A DNA stretch of 64,000 nt, taken from assembly GCF_028330965.1 (NCBI RefSeq), contig NZ_JAQMUB010000027.1, positions 22,146 through 86,145 of the forward strand, read 5' to 3'. Each line of letters begins with the position of its first letter. Position 1 is the stretch's first letter. The notes below the pieces were generated by a model. That model ran no database searches. It was not told the DNA's origin and worked only from the letters and a program-made list of their open reading frames with translations. The position numbers were made by a program, and so were the translations under genes. Below are positions 7,689 through 17,992 of this stretch, piece after piece. The stretch comes from Oscillatoria sp. CS-180 (GTDB lineage: Bacteria; Cyanobacteriota; Cyanobacteriia; Phormidesmidales; Phormidesmidaceae).

Positions 7689-9551
7689 ATGGTTGACCAA
7701 AACGCCACTCCTACTCCCGCAGACCGCTATTCAGAGCTGATTGAGAGCATCATTGCCCTAACCCTAAAAGGAAAAATTCGTTCCAAAGAGCAGGTTTTCC
7801 AAATGTTGCAGTCAGATATTGAACCCCAGGAAGGAGGCGATTTTGCGGATTGTTTAGACAGACAAATCAGCGCCGTAGAAACGGTGCTGACTAATGAAAC
7901 GGACGCACTGCAACAGGCCAAGGCAACCCGTCGCCAGCGGGCACTCAAAACCATTCACGGCGAGTTCGATCGTTGGCAAAAAGAAAACCAAAGTACAGCG
8001 GTGTTGTCAGGGGCGATCGCGAACCTCATTCGCACCCAGAGCCAAGACCGCTTATCGGCACTGCTTCAGGTTCTCGACCCCAACCAGCCTGACCATCTAA
8101 ACCGCGATCAGATCAAGACTCTGGCACAGCAGTTACGCCAGCTAGAAACCGAGGCAACCGCTGCGCCGAGTTTACAGGAGTTGTCTGCCGGACTGACTCA
8201 AGGGTTGGCGACTTGGCAGCAACTAGAAGGACACGTGATTAGCTGGGTTTATGATCAGGCCCAGCGCTCTATTGGTTTTGGGAGTGCGGATTCTCAGGGA
8301 CCTTGGCCCTATTGGGCAAAACAAGTCGGAACAACCAGTATTCAACGTATCTTCACAGATTTGGCAGAACATCAGAGCGTTACCGCTGCGGGTGTCCCGA
8401 TTCCGTTAGAGGTGAGAACGTGGGTTGAAATGGCGATCGCCCTCCAACGATTACAGTTAGGCTTAGTCGCCTGGTTTGATAAGCAGCCCTACGACACAAA
8501 AGCAGGTAAGCGGCTGTCAATCTCAACCTTTTTAACCTTTGCAGTAGTGTGGAGTCAGCTTTCTGAGCGCTTCAACGAATTAAAACAACCGCTTCTAGTG
8601 GAAGGTTGTTTTCAAATGGTGCTACAGGGATTGCGGCAGTTTGCCCAACAGAGCTACTTTCCACTCTATGGCGGCCTATTTACAGCGCTATCCGGTGAAC
8701 CTCTTCGTAGTTTGCTGGAATATCTTGATCGTCCTCTAAGGGAAGTGCCTAATACGGATACCAAAGCTCGCATCCTCACTTTGCTGGGATATTCTCAAAG
8801 GGCCTTAGGACAGTACGATTTAGCCCGTCAGTTCCACGAGCGAGCATTGGACAGCGCTCGCGAAGTCAATGATCAGCGCTGCGAGATTGCTAACCTCAAC
8901 CATCTGAGTCGAACGGCTGTCATGGAAGCAGATTTTGAGGCTGCGATCGCCCACAGTCAGCGAGCACTGATTCTCTCTCGGCAGGCGGGCGATCGCATTG
9001 GGGAAGCGAATGCTTTAGCAAACTTTGGCTACAGCGAAATCTCCCGCGCCCAAGAGCAAGCCGTTGATCCCGATCAAATCGAATCTGTGCTGACCTACCT
9101 AGAGCAAGGACTAACGCTCACCGAACAGGTGCAGGACCGCCCCAGCGAAGCCCTCTGTGCCAACAGTCTTGGTGTGGCTCAAGTGATGTTGCGCCACTAC
9201 GACCAGGCGATTCCAGCCTTAGAAAAAGGGTTACAGATTGCTCAGGCAATCGGCGATGTATTTTTGCAAGGGGTGAACTATGGGTATTTAGCGATCGCCT
9301 ATCAACATCTGGAGAATACTGAAATGGCCGTCTTCTGCGGAGCGATGGGAATGTATCTGCTCTGGCAAATCAACTCCAGTCAATGGCATCAGCCTGCCGG
9401 GACCCTCAGCATCCTGCGGGGACAAATAGGACCCGACGCATTTGATGCAGCATTGGCGGCCTACCGGGCTGCCTTTCTCAAGCAAATCGGCGTTGACGGC
9501 TACGACTACCTGCCCCAACTCCTGGCTGAGTATCGTCATGCTTTGGATTGA
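7689..9551 (+). CDS. TPR repeat protein (620 aa)
   Basis: The N-terminal half (about 1-330) is helical and Gln-rich and I do not recognise a domain in it. From about residue 355 onwards lie degenerate tetratricopeptide repeats, for example LGYSQRALGQYDLARQFHERAL, LSRTAVMEADFEAAIAHSQRALIL and LGVAQVMLRHYDQAIPALEKGLQI. Such repeats form a protein-binding superhelix. There are no transmembrane segments, so it is probably cytoplasmic. The gene stands between the protease and fumC with no functional link visible. The role is presumably scaffold or adaptor, which is inference. Confidence 0.8.
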   Translation: MVDQNATPTPADRYSELIESIIALTLKGKIRSKEQVFQMLQSDIEPQEGGDFADCLDRQISAVETVLTNETDALQQAKATRRQRALKTIHGEFDRWQKENQSTAVLSGAIANLIRTQSQDRLSALLQVLDPNQPDHLNRDQIKTLAQQLRQLETEATAAPSLQELSAGLTQGLATWQQLEGHVISWVYDQAQRSIGFGSADSQGPWPYWAKQVGTTSIQRIFTDLAEHQSVTAAGVPIPLEVRTWVEMAIALQRLQLGLVAWFDKQPYDTKAGKRLSISTFLTFAVVWSQLSERFNELKQPLLVEGCFQMVLQGLRQFAQQSYFPLYGGLFTALSGEPLRSLLEYLDRPLREVPNTDTKARILTLLGYSQRALGQYDLARQFHERALDSAREVNDQRCEIANLNHLSRTAVMEADFEAAIAHSQRALILSRQAGDRIGEANALANFGYSEISRAQEQAVDPDQIESVLTYLEQGLTLTEQVQDRPSEALCANSLGVAQVMLRHYDQAIPALEKGLQIAQAIGDVFLQGVNYGYLAIAYQHLENTEMAVFCGAMGMYLLWQINSSQWHQPAGTLSILRGQIGPDAFDAALAAYRAAFLKQIGVDGYDYLPQLLAEYRHALD

Positions 9552-9640
9552 TATGGACTGATGTAGACGGTGAGGTGACCGGCTTGAAGCGAGGATTCCG
9601 TCTACTATTGCCTTAGTCCAGAAACGGTGGCTACACGGTC

Positions 9641-11032
9641 ATGAGCATTCGAGTTGAAACAGACAGCATGGGGTCGATTGAAGTGCCCAGCGATCGCTAT
9701 TGGGGCGCACAGACGCAGCGATCGCTACACTACTTTGATATCGGTCCTGATCGAATGCCGCGTGAAATCATTCGAGCTTTTGGCATCCTCAAGCGGGCTG
9801 CGGCTGTCACAAATCGCGATCTAGGCCAGCTGGATGTGAACAAAGCAGCGCTAATTCTGAAAGCTGCCGATGAGGTCATTTCAGGCCAACTCGACGATCA
9901 CTTTCCGCTGCGAGTGTGGCAAACCGGGAGCGGCACCCAGACCAATATGAACGCCAACGAGGTCATCGCCAACCGAGCGATTGAGCTAGCTGGAGGAACC
10001 CTCGGCAGCAAAGCACCGATTCATCCCAACGACCATGTAAATCAGGGACAATCCTCCAACGATACCTTCCCAACTGCAATGCACATTGCAGCTGTCGAGC
10101 AAATCACCCATCATCTTCTGCCCGCTGTTCAGCAGTTACAGGCAGCCTTGTCTGAAAAATCTGACGCCTTCAGCACGATCATCAAAATGGGGCGCACCCA
10201 TCTGATGGATGCCGTACCGCTGACCTTAGGGCAGGAGTTTTCCGGCTATGCAACTCAGCTTAAGCAAGGACTGCACCGCATGGATGCAAGTCTGCCTGAA
10301 CTCTATGAGTTAGCGTTAGGCGGTACCGCTGTTGGAACGGGACTCAACACTCATCCTGACTTTGCCGAGAAAGTCGCTGCTGAGATTGCTCGTTACACCC
10401 AGCTGCCTTTCGTGACGGCTCCCAACAAGTTTGCCGCCCTTGCCGCCCACGATGCAATTGTCGCTGCCAGTGGTGCTCTGAAAACATTGGCGATCGCCCT
10501 CATGAAAATTGCCAACGACCTGCGCTGGCTCGGCTCAGGACCTCGCTGTGGGCTAGGCGAACTCCGCCTCCCCGCTAATGAACCCGGTTCCTCCATCATG
10601 CCAGGCAAAGTTAATCCGACTCAATGCGAGGCCCTGACAATGGTTTGTGTGCAAGTGGTCGGAAACGATGCCGCGATCGCCTTTGCTGGCAGCCAAGGCA
10701 ATTTCGAACTCAACGTCTTTAAGCCCGTCATGATTCACAATCTGCTGCATTCCATCCGCCTACTATCAGACGCCAGCCGCAGCTTCACAGAGCACCTCGT
10801 TGTGGGACTGTCCCCCAATCGCGATCAGATTCAGCAGTTTCTGGACCAGTCCTTGATGCTAGTAACAGCCCTGAACCCAGCGATCGGCTATGACAAAGCG
10901 GCTCAAGTCGCCAAGAAAGCCTACGCTGAAAACACAACCCTGCGGGAAGCCTGTATCGCATTAGGGTTTCTATCTGGCAAAGCCTTTGACCAACACGTCA
11001 ACCCAGAAACGATGGTTCACCCCACCGCGTAA
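9641..11032 (+). CDS. fumC: Fumarate hydratase class II
   Basis: The 463-aa length is that of class II (iron-independent, thermostable) fumarases. The superfamily signature [11 protein letters not shown] is at residues 316-326. Other family blocks are [33 protein letters not shown] and [20 protein letters not shown]. The enzyme reversibly hydrates fumarate to L-malate as a homotetramer in the cytoplasm, part of the central carbon cycle and of fumarate recycling from purine and arginine synthesis. The gene is monocistronic by appearance and convergent with serS across a 122-bp spacer. Confidence 0.96.
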   Translation: MSIRVETDSMGSIEVPSDRYWGAQTQRSLHYFDIGPDRMPREIIRAFGILKRAAAVTNRDLGQLDVNKAALILKAADEVISGQLDDHFPLRVWQTGSGTQTNMNANEVIANRAIELAGGTLGSKAPIHPNDHVNQGQSSNDTFPTAMHIAAVEQITHHLLPAVQQLQAALSEKSDAFSTIIKMGRTHLMDAVPLTLGQEFSGYATQLKQGLHRMDASLPELYELALGGTAVGTGLNTHPDFAEKVAAEIARYTQLPFVTAPNKFAALAAHDAIVAASGALKTLAIALMKIANDLRWLGSGPRCGLGELRLPANEPGSSIMPGKVNPTQCEALTMVCVQVVGNDAAIAFAGSQGNFELNVFKPVMIHNLLHSIRLLSDASRSFTEHLVVGLSPNRDQIQQFLDQSLMLVTALNPAIGYDKAAQVAKKAYAENTTLREACIALGFLSGKAFDQHVNPETMVHPTA

Positions 11033-11132
11033 AGAGTAAATTCAACTGGGCAAGCTCACCAGGGATTCCAACCACTGCTTTACCCTGTCATAGCGATGAA
11101 TGAAGATAGTCCCAAGCGGTCCACCAGTCTAA

Positions 11133-11149
11133 GCCATCCAATGGATGGC
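11133..11149. terminator. Short palindromic hairpin between convergent fumC and serS
   Basis: GCCATCC-AAT-GGATGGC forms a 7-bp stem with a 3-base loop in the spacer where both transcripts should end. No T-run adjoins it, so its action as a terminator is only plausible. Confidence 0.35.
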
Positions 11150-11154
11150 AGTTC

Positions 11155-12495
<1,341 letters not shown>

Positions 12496-12610
12496 TCAGG
12501 GTGTTCGCGCTTTGCCAACTGTTTCAATAGACTGTTTCATCGGCAGGACTGGCTATCGTGTTACGATTGATGGCAATTATGAGATCTGTGTTGAAGAGGT
12601 TATTGAAATC

Positions 12611-12748
12611 ATGGAAGCTGCACTGCTCTTAGCCAAGCTGCCTGAAGCCTATTCCTTGTTTGATCCGCTGGTTGATGTATTGCCGGTTATCCCAGTCTTT
12701 TTCTTGCTGCTAGCATTTGTGTGGCAAGCAGCGGTGGGTTTCAGATAG
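12611..12748 (+). CDS. psbK: Photosystem II reaction center protein K
   Basis: This 45-aa precursor reads MEAALLLAK followed by the conserved mature segment starting [20 protein letters not shown]. It has a single membrane helix and ends WQAAVGFR. In cyanobacteria and plastids the first residues are removed and mature PsbK is a one-helix subunit of photosystem II near CP43. An in-frame ATG about 100 bases upstream would give a 78-aa version, but homologues start here and a GAAGAGG stretch precedes this ATG. A clear intrinsic hairpin follows 25 bases after the stop. This is direct evidence of an oxygenic phototroph. Confidence 0.95.
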   Translation: MEAALLLAKLPEAYSLFDPLVDVLPVIPVFFLLLAFVWQAAVGFR

Positions 12749-12773
12749 ACCTTTTAATCATCTCCGGCTTTAC

Positions 12774-12807
12774 AAAAGCGGCACTGTTACTCAACAGTGC
12801 CGCTTTT
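12774..12807 (+). terminator. Intrinsic terminator of psbK
   Basis: Perfect 15-bp arms AAAAGCGGCACTGTT (12774-12788) and AACAGTGCCGCTTTT (12793-12807) enclose a 4-base loop ACTC. The T-run on the right arm is mirrored by the A-run on the left, so it could act on both strands. It lies directly after psbK. Confidence 0.9.
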
Positions 12808-13145
12808 ACATGGGCATTAATAATATTTGAAACCATATTTATGATGACTTCGACTAAGTTGCAAAATCAATCAGCTGCGAGGAAACTAGTTGCAGACATC
12901 GCAGCCGCCCTATCGAGGACTTAAGCTTCTGACGATAAGCCAATTCAAAAAAAGCACCTAAAGCCCTAGTGAAATGGATTTCAGCAATTCAGGGCACCCT
13001 CCGTTCGCTTGTTTTTTCATCCCCGTCGCTGCATCTTGAATCTTATTTTATGAGTGAAGCGTGACATTGAAACAACACAGCTTTTGGTAAAAACGACTAT
13101 AATCAATTTTCAGTCAACTGATTAAATCTACTAAAAGCGACTATC
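12808..13145. other. Spacer between psbK terminator and nadA
   Basis: A 27-codon frame at about 12841-12924 is the only small candidate and I do not trust it. The stretch from about 13080 to 13140 is AT-rich and likely holds the nadA promoter, but no exact boxes can be assigned. Confidence 0.4.
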
Positions 13146-14111
13146 GTGTTCACCAGCGTTTTACCAAAACCGTCCTCCCCAAACACGCCCTTAGATCTGT
13201 TCGCAGCCATCAACGAGCTGAAACGAGAGCTAAATGCAGTCATCCTGGCCCACTATTATCAGGAACCTGACATTCAAGATGTAGCAGACTATATCGGAGA
13301 CTCCCTGGGGCTTTCGCGACAGGCAGCTAGTACAAATGCTGAGGTGATTGTGTTTGCTGGAGTCCACTTTATGGCAGAAACTGCCAAGATTTTGAATCCA
13401 GACAAGCTAGTTCTGCTACCCGACTTGAACGCAGGCTGCTCTCTAGCCGATACCTGTCCGCCTGCTCAGTTTGCAGCATTCAAAGCCCAGCATCCCGATC
13501 ACATTGTCGTGTCCTATATCAACTGCTCAGCTGAAATCAAAGCCATGAGCGACATCATCTGCACCAGTTCCAACGCAGTTAAGCTAATTGAGCAGATTCC
13601 TCAGGACCAACCTATTATCTTTGCGCCTGATAAGAATCTCGGACGCTACGTAATGCAGCAAACAGGACGCGACCTCGTGCTATGGCAGGGAAGCTGTATG
13701 GTACACGAAACCTTTTCCGAGAAAAAATTAGTCCAGCTTAAAATGGCGCATCCCGGCGCAGATATTATTGCTCATCCCGAGTGCGAAGAACCTGTGCTGC
13801 ATCATGCTAACTTTATCGGCTCAACGACCGCGTTGTTGAGCTATGTAAAAGATAGCGATCTCACTCAATTCATCGTGGTTACAGAACCCGGTATTATTCA
13901 CCAAATGGAAAAACAGGTACCCGGCAAGGCGTTTATCCCAGCTCCCTCAACTGGAAATTGTGCCTGCAACGAATGTCCTCACATGCGGTTGAATACGCTA
14001 GAGAAGCTATATTGGGCAATGCAGACTCGACAGCCTGAAATCACAATGCCAGAGGAAATCCGTGTAGCAGCACTGAAGCCCATTGAAGCGATGCTACTGA
14101 TGAGTGCCTGA
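13146..14111 (+). CDS. nadA: Quinolinate synthase
   Basis: This 321-aa enzyme condenses iminoaspartate with dihydroxyacetone phosphate to quinolinate, the second step of de novo NAD synthesis. The three Cys that bind the essential [4Fe-4S] cluster are visible in AGCSLAD (Cys98), GSCMVHE and NECPHM. The [26 protein letters not shown]-terminal block is typical. The start is GTG at 13146 and no better ATG exists nearby. nadB and nadC are not adjacent. The MNT/HEPN genes that follow start 12-24 bases after its stop, so they may share its transcript. Confidence 0.96.
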   Translation: MFTSVLPKPSSPNTPLDLFAAINELKRELNAVILAHYYQEPDIQDVADYIGDSLGLSRQAASTNAEVIVFAGVHFMAETAKILNPDKLVLLPDLNAGCSLADTCPPAQFAAFKAQHPDHIVVSYINCSAEIKAMSDIICTSSNAVKLIEQIPQDQPIIFAPDKNLGRYVMQQTGRDLVLWQGSCMVHETFSEKKLVQLKMAHPGADIIAHPECEEPVLHHANFIGSTTALLSYVKDSDLTQFIVVTEPGIIHQMEKQVPGKAFIPAPSTGNCACNECPHMRLNTLEKLYWAMQTRQPEITMPEEIRVAALKPIEAMLLMSA

Positions 14112-14134
14112 AGCAGAAAGGATTGCATACGACC

Positions 14135-14500
14135 ATGACGGAGAAATTCGATACCTTTCTTTTAGATGCAGCACTGATGGAAAAGCGTCAGCAGCTTGAA
14201 CAGGAGCGATTAAACACGCTGCAACAGGTGGTGTCATGGTTAGACCAATGGGGAGCAGACTACGGCATTTCTCGTGCTTACTTGTTTGGGTCGCTTGTCC
14301 GCAGCAACCGTTTTCATTCGAGATCCGATATCGATTTAGCCGTAGATACGTTGGAACCAGATCGTTTCTTTGGGGCGATCGCTGCCCTCTCAGAGTTCAC
14401 TGGTCGTGATGTAGACTTGGTGGAACTGAGCAAATCTCCCTTTGCAGACAGGATTCGCCAAACTGGACAGCTATGGACGAGAAGAACATCGCCCTCCTAG
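14135..14500 (+). CDS. MNT-type minimal nucleotidyltransferase, first pair (MntA-like antitoxin)
   Basis: This small nucleotidyltransferase carries LFGSLVR with Gly52-Ser53 and the catalytic SDIDLAV with Asp65 and Asp67, and a third acidic position in GRDVDLVEL. That is the MNT domain of MntA/HepT modules, where MntA transfers AMP to a tyrosine of the HEPN toxin and so silences it. The ATG at 14135 has AGAAAGGA about 12 bases upstream; a TTG at 14123 is an alternative. The gene overlaps the following HEPN gene by 28 bases, the usual arrangement of such pairs. The antitoxin role is inferred from the family. Confidence 0.85.
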   Translation: MTEKFDTFLLDAALMEKRQQLEQERLNTLQQVVSWLDQWGADYGISRAYLFGSLVRSNRFHSRSDIDLAVDTLEPDRFFGAIAALSEFTGRDVDLVELSKSPFADRIRQTGQLWTRRTSPS

Positions 14501-14946
14501 CAGCGGATATCAATGCTCAGAGAATGACCATCGAGCGAGTTTTTGCCGCTTTAGACAATAGGGCTAACTCCCTCCATGCGAAAAGTCCTCCTGAGAAACT
14601 CGAAAGCTTTGCCTATCAGCTACACAATCTATACGGAGCCATTGAAGACTTATTCAAGGTCATTGCCGTTTACTTCGAGAACAATATTTCTGACTCCTCT
14701 CAATGGCACAGCCGCTTACTTCAGCGAATGACACAAACCATTGAAGGCACTCGGCCAGCCGTTATTTCTCAAGAGAATTATCTGAGACTCAACGGACTGA
14801 GGGCCTTCTGGCATTTCTTTCGTCACGCTTACGGCGTTCCCATCGACTTTGCTCAATTGATGAATAACCTGGAACGGGCCGAAGCACTACAGCCTCAGCT
14901 CGATCAAGATCTCGATGCCTTTTTGAAACAAGTGAAAGGAACATAA
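14473..14946 (+). CDS. HEPN-domain protein, first pair (HepT-like)
   Basis: This 157-aa all-helical protein belongs to the HepT-like HEPN group, typical partners of MNT nucleotidyltransferases. In HepT toxins an RX4HXY motif forms the RNase site and its tyrosine is AMPylated. Here the matching stretch (residues 113-120) reads WHFFRHAY, so His118 and Tyr120 are kept but the leading Arg is Trp113. It may therefore be a weak or inactive RNase, or use other residues. The overlap with the upstream MNT gene indicates translational coupling. It is about one third identical in appearance to the second HEPN protein 900 bases downstream. Confidence 0.75.
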   Translation: MDEKNIALLAADINAQRMTIERVFAALDNRANSLHAKSPPEKLESFAYQLHNLYGAIEDLFKVIAVYFENNISDSSQWHSRLLQRMTQTIEGTRPAVISQENYLRLNGLRAFWHFFRHAYGVPIDFAQLMNNLERAEALQPQLDQDLDAFLKQVKGT

Positions 14947-15001
14947 AAAACTTCAAACACTATTTCGATACCATAATCATAGAAAGCATCGAGTGAGTGC
15001 C

Positions 15002-15385
15002 ATGTCACAGTCCTCTCAGGATCCGGTTGTCACTGATGAGCAGTTAGCCTATTGGCAGCGGGCGATCTCAACTCAGAAGCGTAATCAGCAAGCTGCCAAA
15101 TCAACGGCCTGGGGTCAGGTTCAACAAATAGCTCAATGTTTACACCACGAATTCGGCGCAACGCGAGTCATTGTTTTTGGGTCACTAGCACGCGATCGCT
15201 TTACCGAAAATTCTGACATCGACTTAGCCGTAGAAGGCATTACCGCGAATCGCTATTTTGAAGCAGTTGCCAAGGCAAATGAGTATAGCGATCGCTGGGT
15301 TGACCTCAAACCCTTTGAAGCTTTGGACGATCACTTTCGACAACGAGTTCTAGAGACAGGCGTAGACGTTGATGTTACCGATTAG
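15002..15385 (+). CDS. MNT-type minimal nucleotidyltransferase, second pair
   Basis: This 127-aa protein has VFGSLARDRF and NSDIDLAVEG, the GSx(10-12)DxD core of MNT nucleotidyltransferases, and a later acidic position in RWVDLKPFE. The ATG at 15002 is preferred over a GTG at 14993. The gene overlaps the downstream HEPN gene by 14 bases. It resembles the first MNT protein, so the two pairs look like diverged duplicates or successive acquisitions of one module type. Confidence 0.85.
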   Translation: MSQSSQDPVVTDEQLAYWQRAISTQKRNQQAAKSTAWGQVQQIAQCLHHEFGATRVIVFGSLARDRFTENSDIDLAVEGITANRYFEAVAKANEYSDRWVDLKPFEALDDHFRQRVLETGVDVDVTD

Positions 15386-15875
15386 TCCCGCTGCTATGCG
15401 TGAGCTAGCCGCTGATATCGAGACAGAACTGTCTCGTTTAATTCAATTAGAGACAGCGATCGCTCAACTACAGGAAGAAATCATCGACGATCCCCGTCAT
15501 GCTTCGTTGTTTTATGAAAATTTGGCGCTCAAGCTACACAATTTTTATACCGGCAGTGAAAAGATTTTGCGGCTAGTTGCTATCGAGCTAAACGGGGGAT
15601 TGCCCTCCGGAGCAGACTGGCATAAGCGTCTGCTGAAGCGTATGAGTCAACAACGAGAAGGCCGTTCAGCCGTGTTATCTGACGCAACAGCACTTCGTCT
15701 GAGAGAGTTTTTGGGATTTCGCCATATTGTCAGAAACCTCTACGGTTTTGAGTTAGATCCGGAGCGAATCGCTAGTTTGGCCGCACGTTATCCCCAAATG
15801 TCAACAGATGTCAGACAAGATGTAGAAAGATTTGTAAGTTGGCTACGAGATTTGGCGGATCAGTTGGAGAGATGA
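15372..15875 (+). CDS. HEPN-domain protein, second pair (HepT-like)
   Basis: This 167-aa helical protein is a partner of the preceding MNT gene. The region matching the HepT RX4HXY site reads RHIVRNLY (residues 117-124): Arg117 and Tyr124 are kept but the His is Asn122. The alternative spacing Arg111-X6-His118 would satisfy the looser RX4-6H consensus of HEPN RNases, so activity cannot be excluded. The stop is followed by a HIP1 site and then the wzm gene. A toxin role is inferred from family and context, not shown. Confidence 0.75.
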   Translation: MLPISPAAMRELAADIETELSRLIQLETAIAQLQEEIIDDPRHASLFYENLALKLHNFYTGSEKILRLVAIELNGGLPSGADWHKRLLKRMSQQREGRSAVLSDATALRLREFLGFRHIVRNLYGFELDPERIASLAARYPQMSTDVRQDVERFVSWLRDLADQLER

Positions 15876-15944
15876 TGCGATCGCACCGCACAAACTGAGG
15901 GTATCTTGACATCATCAATACTTCCACGATGAAGATACTTGTCC

Positions 15945-16805
15945 ATGCCCCGTTCTAGTCGTCTACCTATCGTTGTCTACACGCCCGAAAGCAAACTCAA
16001 ACATCCAGGCCGACTCATAAGAGACATGTGGCGGGATCTGCTGGCATCGCGAGAATTGGCTTGGCGGTTGATGATAAGAGACATTAGTGCTCAATACCGT
16101 CAGTCTTTTTTGGGCATTTTTTGGGCATTCGTACCGCCACTGATTATGGCCGTGGGCTTCACCTACGCTAGCAACGCTCAGATTATTAATATCGGTCAAA
16201 CTGACCTACCTTACCCCGCCTACGTCATGCTGAGCACAGTGCTATGGCAGACCTTTGTCGAAGCACTAAACGGGCCAATTCAGGCAGTGAATATGGCTAA
16301 GCCAATGCTAGCGAAAATCAATTTTCCCCGAGAAGCATTGATTTTGGGCAAAGTTGGTGAAGTCTTCTTTAACTTTGGCATCAAGTTGATACTGGTAGCC
16401 ATTCTGTTCATTCTCTTTCGGATGCCAATGACAGCAGCAGTAATCCTAGCTCCGGTTGCCTTAATTCATCTAGTCCTTTTGGGGACTGCCATAGGGCTGT
16501 TTTTATCACCATTGGGTGTGCTGTATCAGGATGTGAGCCGAGGATTAGTCGTGGCAATGGGAGTCTGGTTTTTCCTAACACCAGTGGTATATCCGGTCCC
16601 GACAGAGGGTTCACTGTCTTGGCTGGTGCGGTTCAATCCAGTTACGCCACTGTTGGTAACTGCCCGTGAGTTAGCAACGACGGGCGTGGTGACAAACCCG
16701 ATTGGATTCTGGCTGGCGAGTGGATTGGCGTTGATAGGATTGTGCGCGGCATGGATAGTCTACCGCCTGACAATGCCGATCATCATCGAGCGCATGAGTG
16801 CTTGA
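15945..16805 (+). CDS. wzm: ABC-2 type polysaccharide exporter permease
   Basis: This 286-aa membrane protein has about six helices. The amphipathic entry segment (WRLMIRDISAQYRQSFLGIFWAFVPPLIMA) is the signature of Wzm/RfbA/TagG permeases that export O-antigen, capsule or teichoic-acid type glycans with a Wzt ATPase. The ATG at 15945 is chosen over a TTG two codons earlier. The cognate wzt lies 1.2 kb downstream, separated by an Rpn-type nuclease gene, which is unusual since wzm and wzt normally adjoin. The gene still has the host-like base composition, unlike most of the genes after wzt. Confidence 0.92.
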   Translation: MPRSSRLPIVVYTPESKLKHPGRLIRDMWRDLLASRELAWRLMIRDISAQYRQSFLGIFWAFVPPLIMAVGFTYASNAQIINIGQTDLPYPAYVMLSTVLWQTFVEALNGPIQAVNMAKPMLAKINFPREALILGKVGEVFFNFGIKLILVAILFILFRMPMTAAVILAPVALIHLVLLGTAIGLFLSPLGVLYQDVSRGLVVAMGVWFFLTPVVYPVPTEGSLSWLVRFNPVTPLLVTARELATTGVVTNPIGFWLASGLALIGLCAAWIVYRLTMPIIIERMSA

Positions 16806-16818
16806 CCGAGTAAAATCC

Positions 16819-17712
16819 ATGAAAACGGACAAGCTTTACTATTATCTCTTTCTTTCACAACCCTCACTCCTAGCAGACCTACTGCCGGGTTTGCCTCAGA
16901 ATTGTGAGTATGAATACTCCGCTCCAGTGATCAAAGAAGGGGAACTACGACTCGATGGGCTACTGACACCCATATCGGATGACATGAAGATTCCTATCAT
17001 TTTCGTAGAAGCCCAGATGCAAACTGACTTCCGCTTCTACGGTCGCTATTTTGCTGAAATTCACCTGTACCTTCATCAGTATCAGGTAGAGCGGCCTTGG
17101 CAAGGGTTAATCATTCTACAGTCACGCCAACAGAAACTAGGCAGCGCAGTCCCTTACAAAAACCTCTTGGATAGGAGTGTTCAGAGAATCTATCTACAAG
17201 ACTTGCTAGAGCAGACGCGGTTATCCCCTGCCTTGGCACTGCTTCAATTGATCGTTTTGCCGAATAACAAGGTACCTCAAGCAGCTCGGGCCTTGCTAGC
17301 AGATGCGAAAAAGCAAGGAGACGCGGAGTTTTGGCGATCGCTCAATTTGGTGGAAGCTATACTCATCAATAAGTTCCCGCAGCTTTCGACGGAGGAGGTT
17401 CTAGCGATGTTAGATATTAAAACGACTGATATTAAACGAACTCGCTTTTATCAAGAGGTATTCCGAGAAGGAGAGCAACAGGGAGAGCAGCGAGGAGAAC
17501 AAAGAGGTCAACAAAGAGGAGAAGCAACTGCTTTGATCCGCTTCCTAGGTCAACTTCTAGGCACGCTGGAAGAAGCACAAAAGGAACAAATTCATCAGCT
17601 ATCACTGTCGCAGTTAGAGGCTTTAGGGATAGCAATGCCAGAAATAAAGACACACTCAGATTTACAAGCATGGTTGGACGGCATGGAAAACATCAGCAGC
17701 GAGGAGAGTTAA
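16819..17712 (+). CDS. Rpn/DUF2887-type PD-(D/E)XK nuclease with DUF4351-like tail
   Basis: This 297-aa protein begins MKTDKLYYYLFLSQPSLLADLL, typical of the Rpn family (recombination-promoting nuclease, formerly putative transposase) in cyanobacteria. The nuclease core is seen as RLDGLL (Asp46) and FVEAQMQ (Glu64, Gln66). Near residue 220 is a run of EQQGEQRGEQRG-type tandem units, a hydrophilic hinge, and the C-terminus resembles DUF4351 (helical SLSQLEALG motif). E. coli RpnA is a DNA endonuclease that raises recombination. The gene starts 13 bases after wzm, splitting it from wzt. These genes multiply in cyanobacterial genomes and often appear as insertions. Confidence 0.82.
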   Translation: MKTDKLYYYLFLSQPSLLADLLPGLPQNCEYEYSAPVIKEGELRLDGLLTPISDDMKIPIIFVEAQMQTDFRFYGRYFAEIHLYLHQYQVERPWQGLIILQSRQQKLGSAVPYKNLLDRSVQRIYLQDLLEQTRLSPALALLQLIVLPNNKVPQAARALLADAKKQGDAEFWRSLNLVEAILINKFPQLSTEEVLAMLDIKTTDIKRTRFYQEVFREGEQQGEQRGEQRGQQRGEATALIRFLGQLLGTLEEAQKEQIHQLSLSQLEALGIAMPEIKTHSDLQAWLDGMENISSEES

Positions 17713-17992
17713 AATAGCTGGTGTTTCTTCGGTTTGCTTACGTGGGTACTATTCTGCAAAGTTCATCGCAGGAGCATTGCCAAGAAGCAACTAAGTGGCT
17801 TTACTTTCAGTTCCAAAAATTGGGCACATTTGAGAAATGTTAGAAGCGACAAATCTGGAAATCATTTTTGGCATAACTGCTAACAGATTTAGAAGCTTTC
17901 TTTTGCAGCTGTTACATTCATGAAGTTAACTATCCTCTGAAACTAGTAGACGCTCGCAATCCAACGACCAAAATTTAGCCAGTTCGTGCTCT
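17713..17992. other. Spacer upstream of wzt
   Basis: This 280-bp stretch has no supported gene. It marks the point where the Rpn gene ends and the composition begins to shift toward AT. A separate promoter for wzt is likely here because wzm and wzt are no longer contiguous. Confidence 0.4.

Noticed and set aside
12512..12748. 78-aa form of PsbK from an upstream ATG
   Set aside because: The conserved PsbK precursor starts at 12611; the extra N-terminus is not seen in the family.
12841..12924. 27-codon frame after the psbK terminator
   Set aside because: Too short, no ribosome binding site, no conserved look.
16819..17712. Insertion sequence transposase
   Set aside because: Rpn/DUF2887 proteins were once labelled transposases; no terminal inverted repeats or target duplications are seen around this gene.
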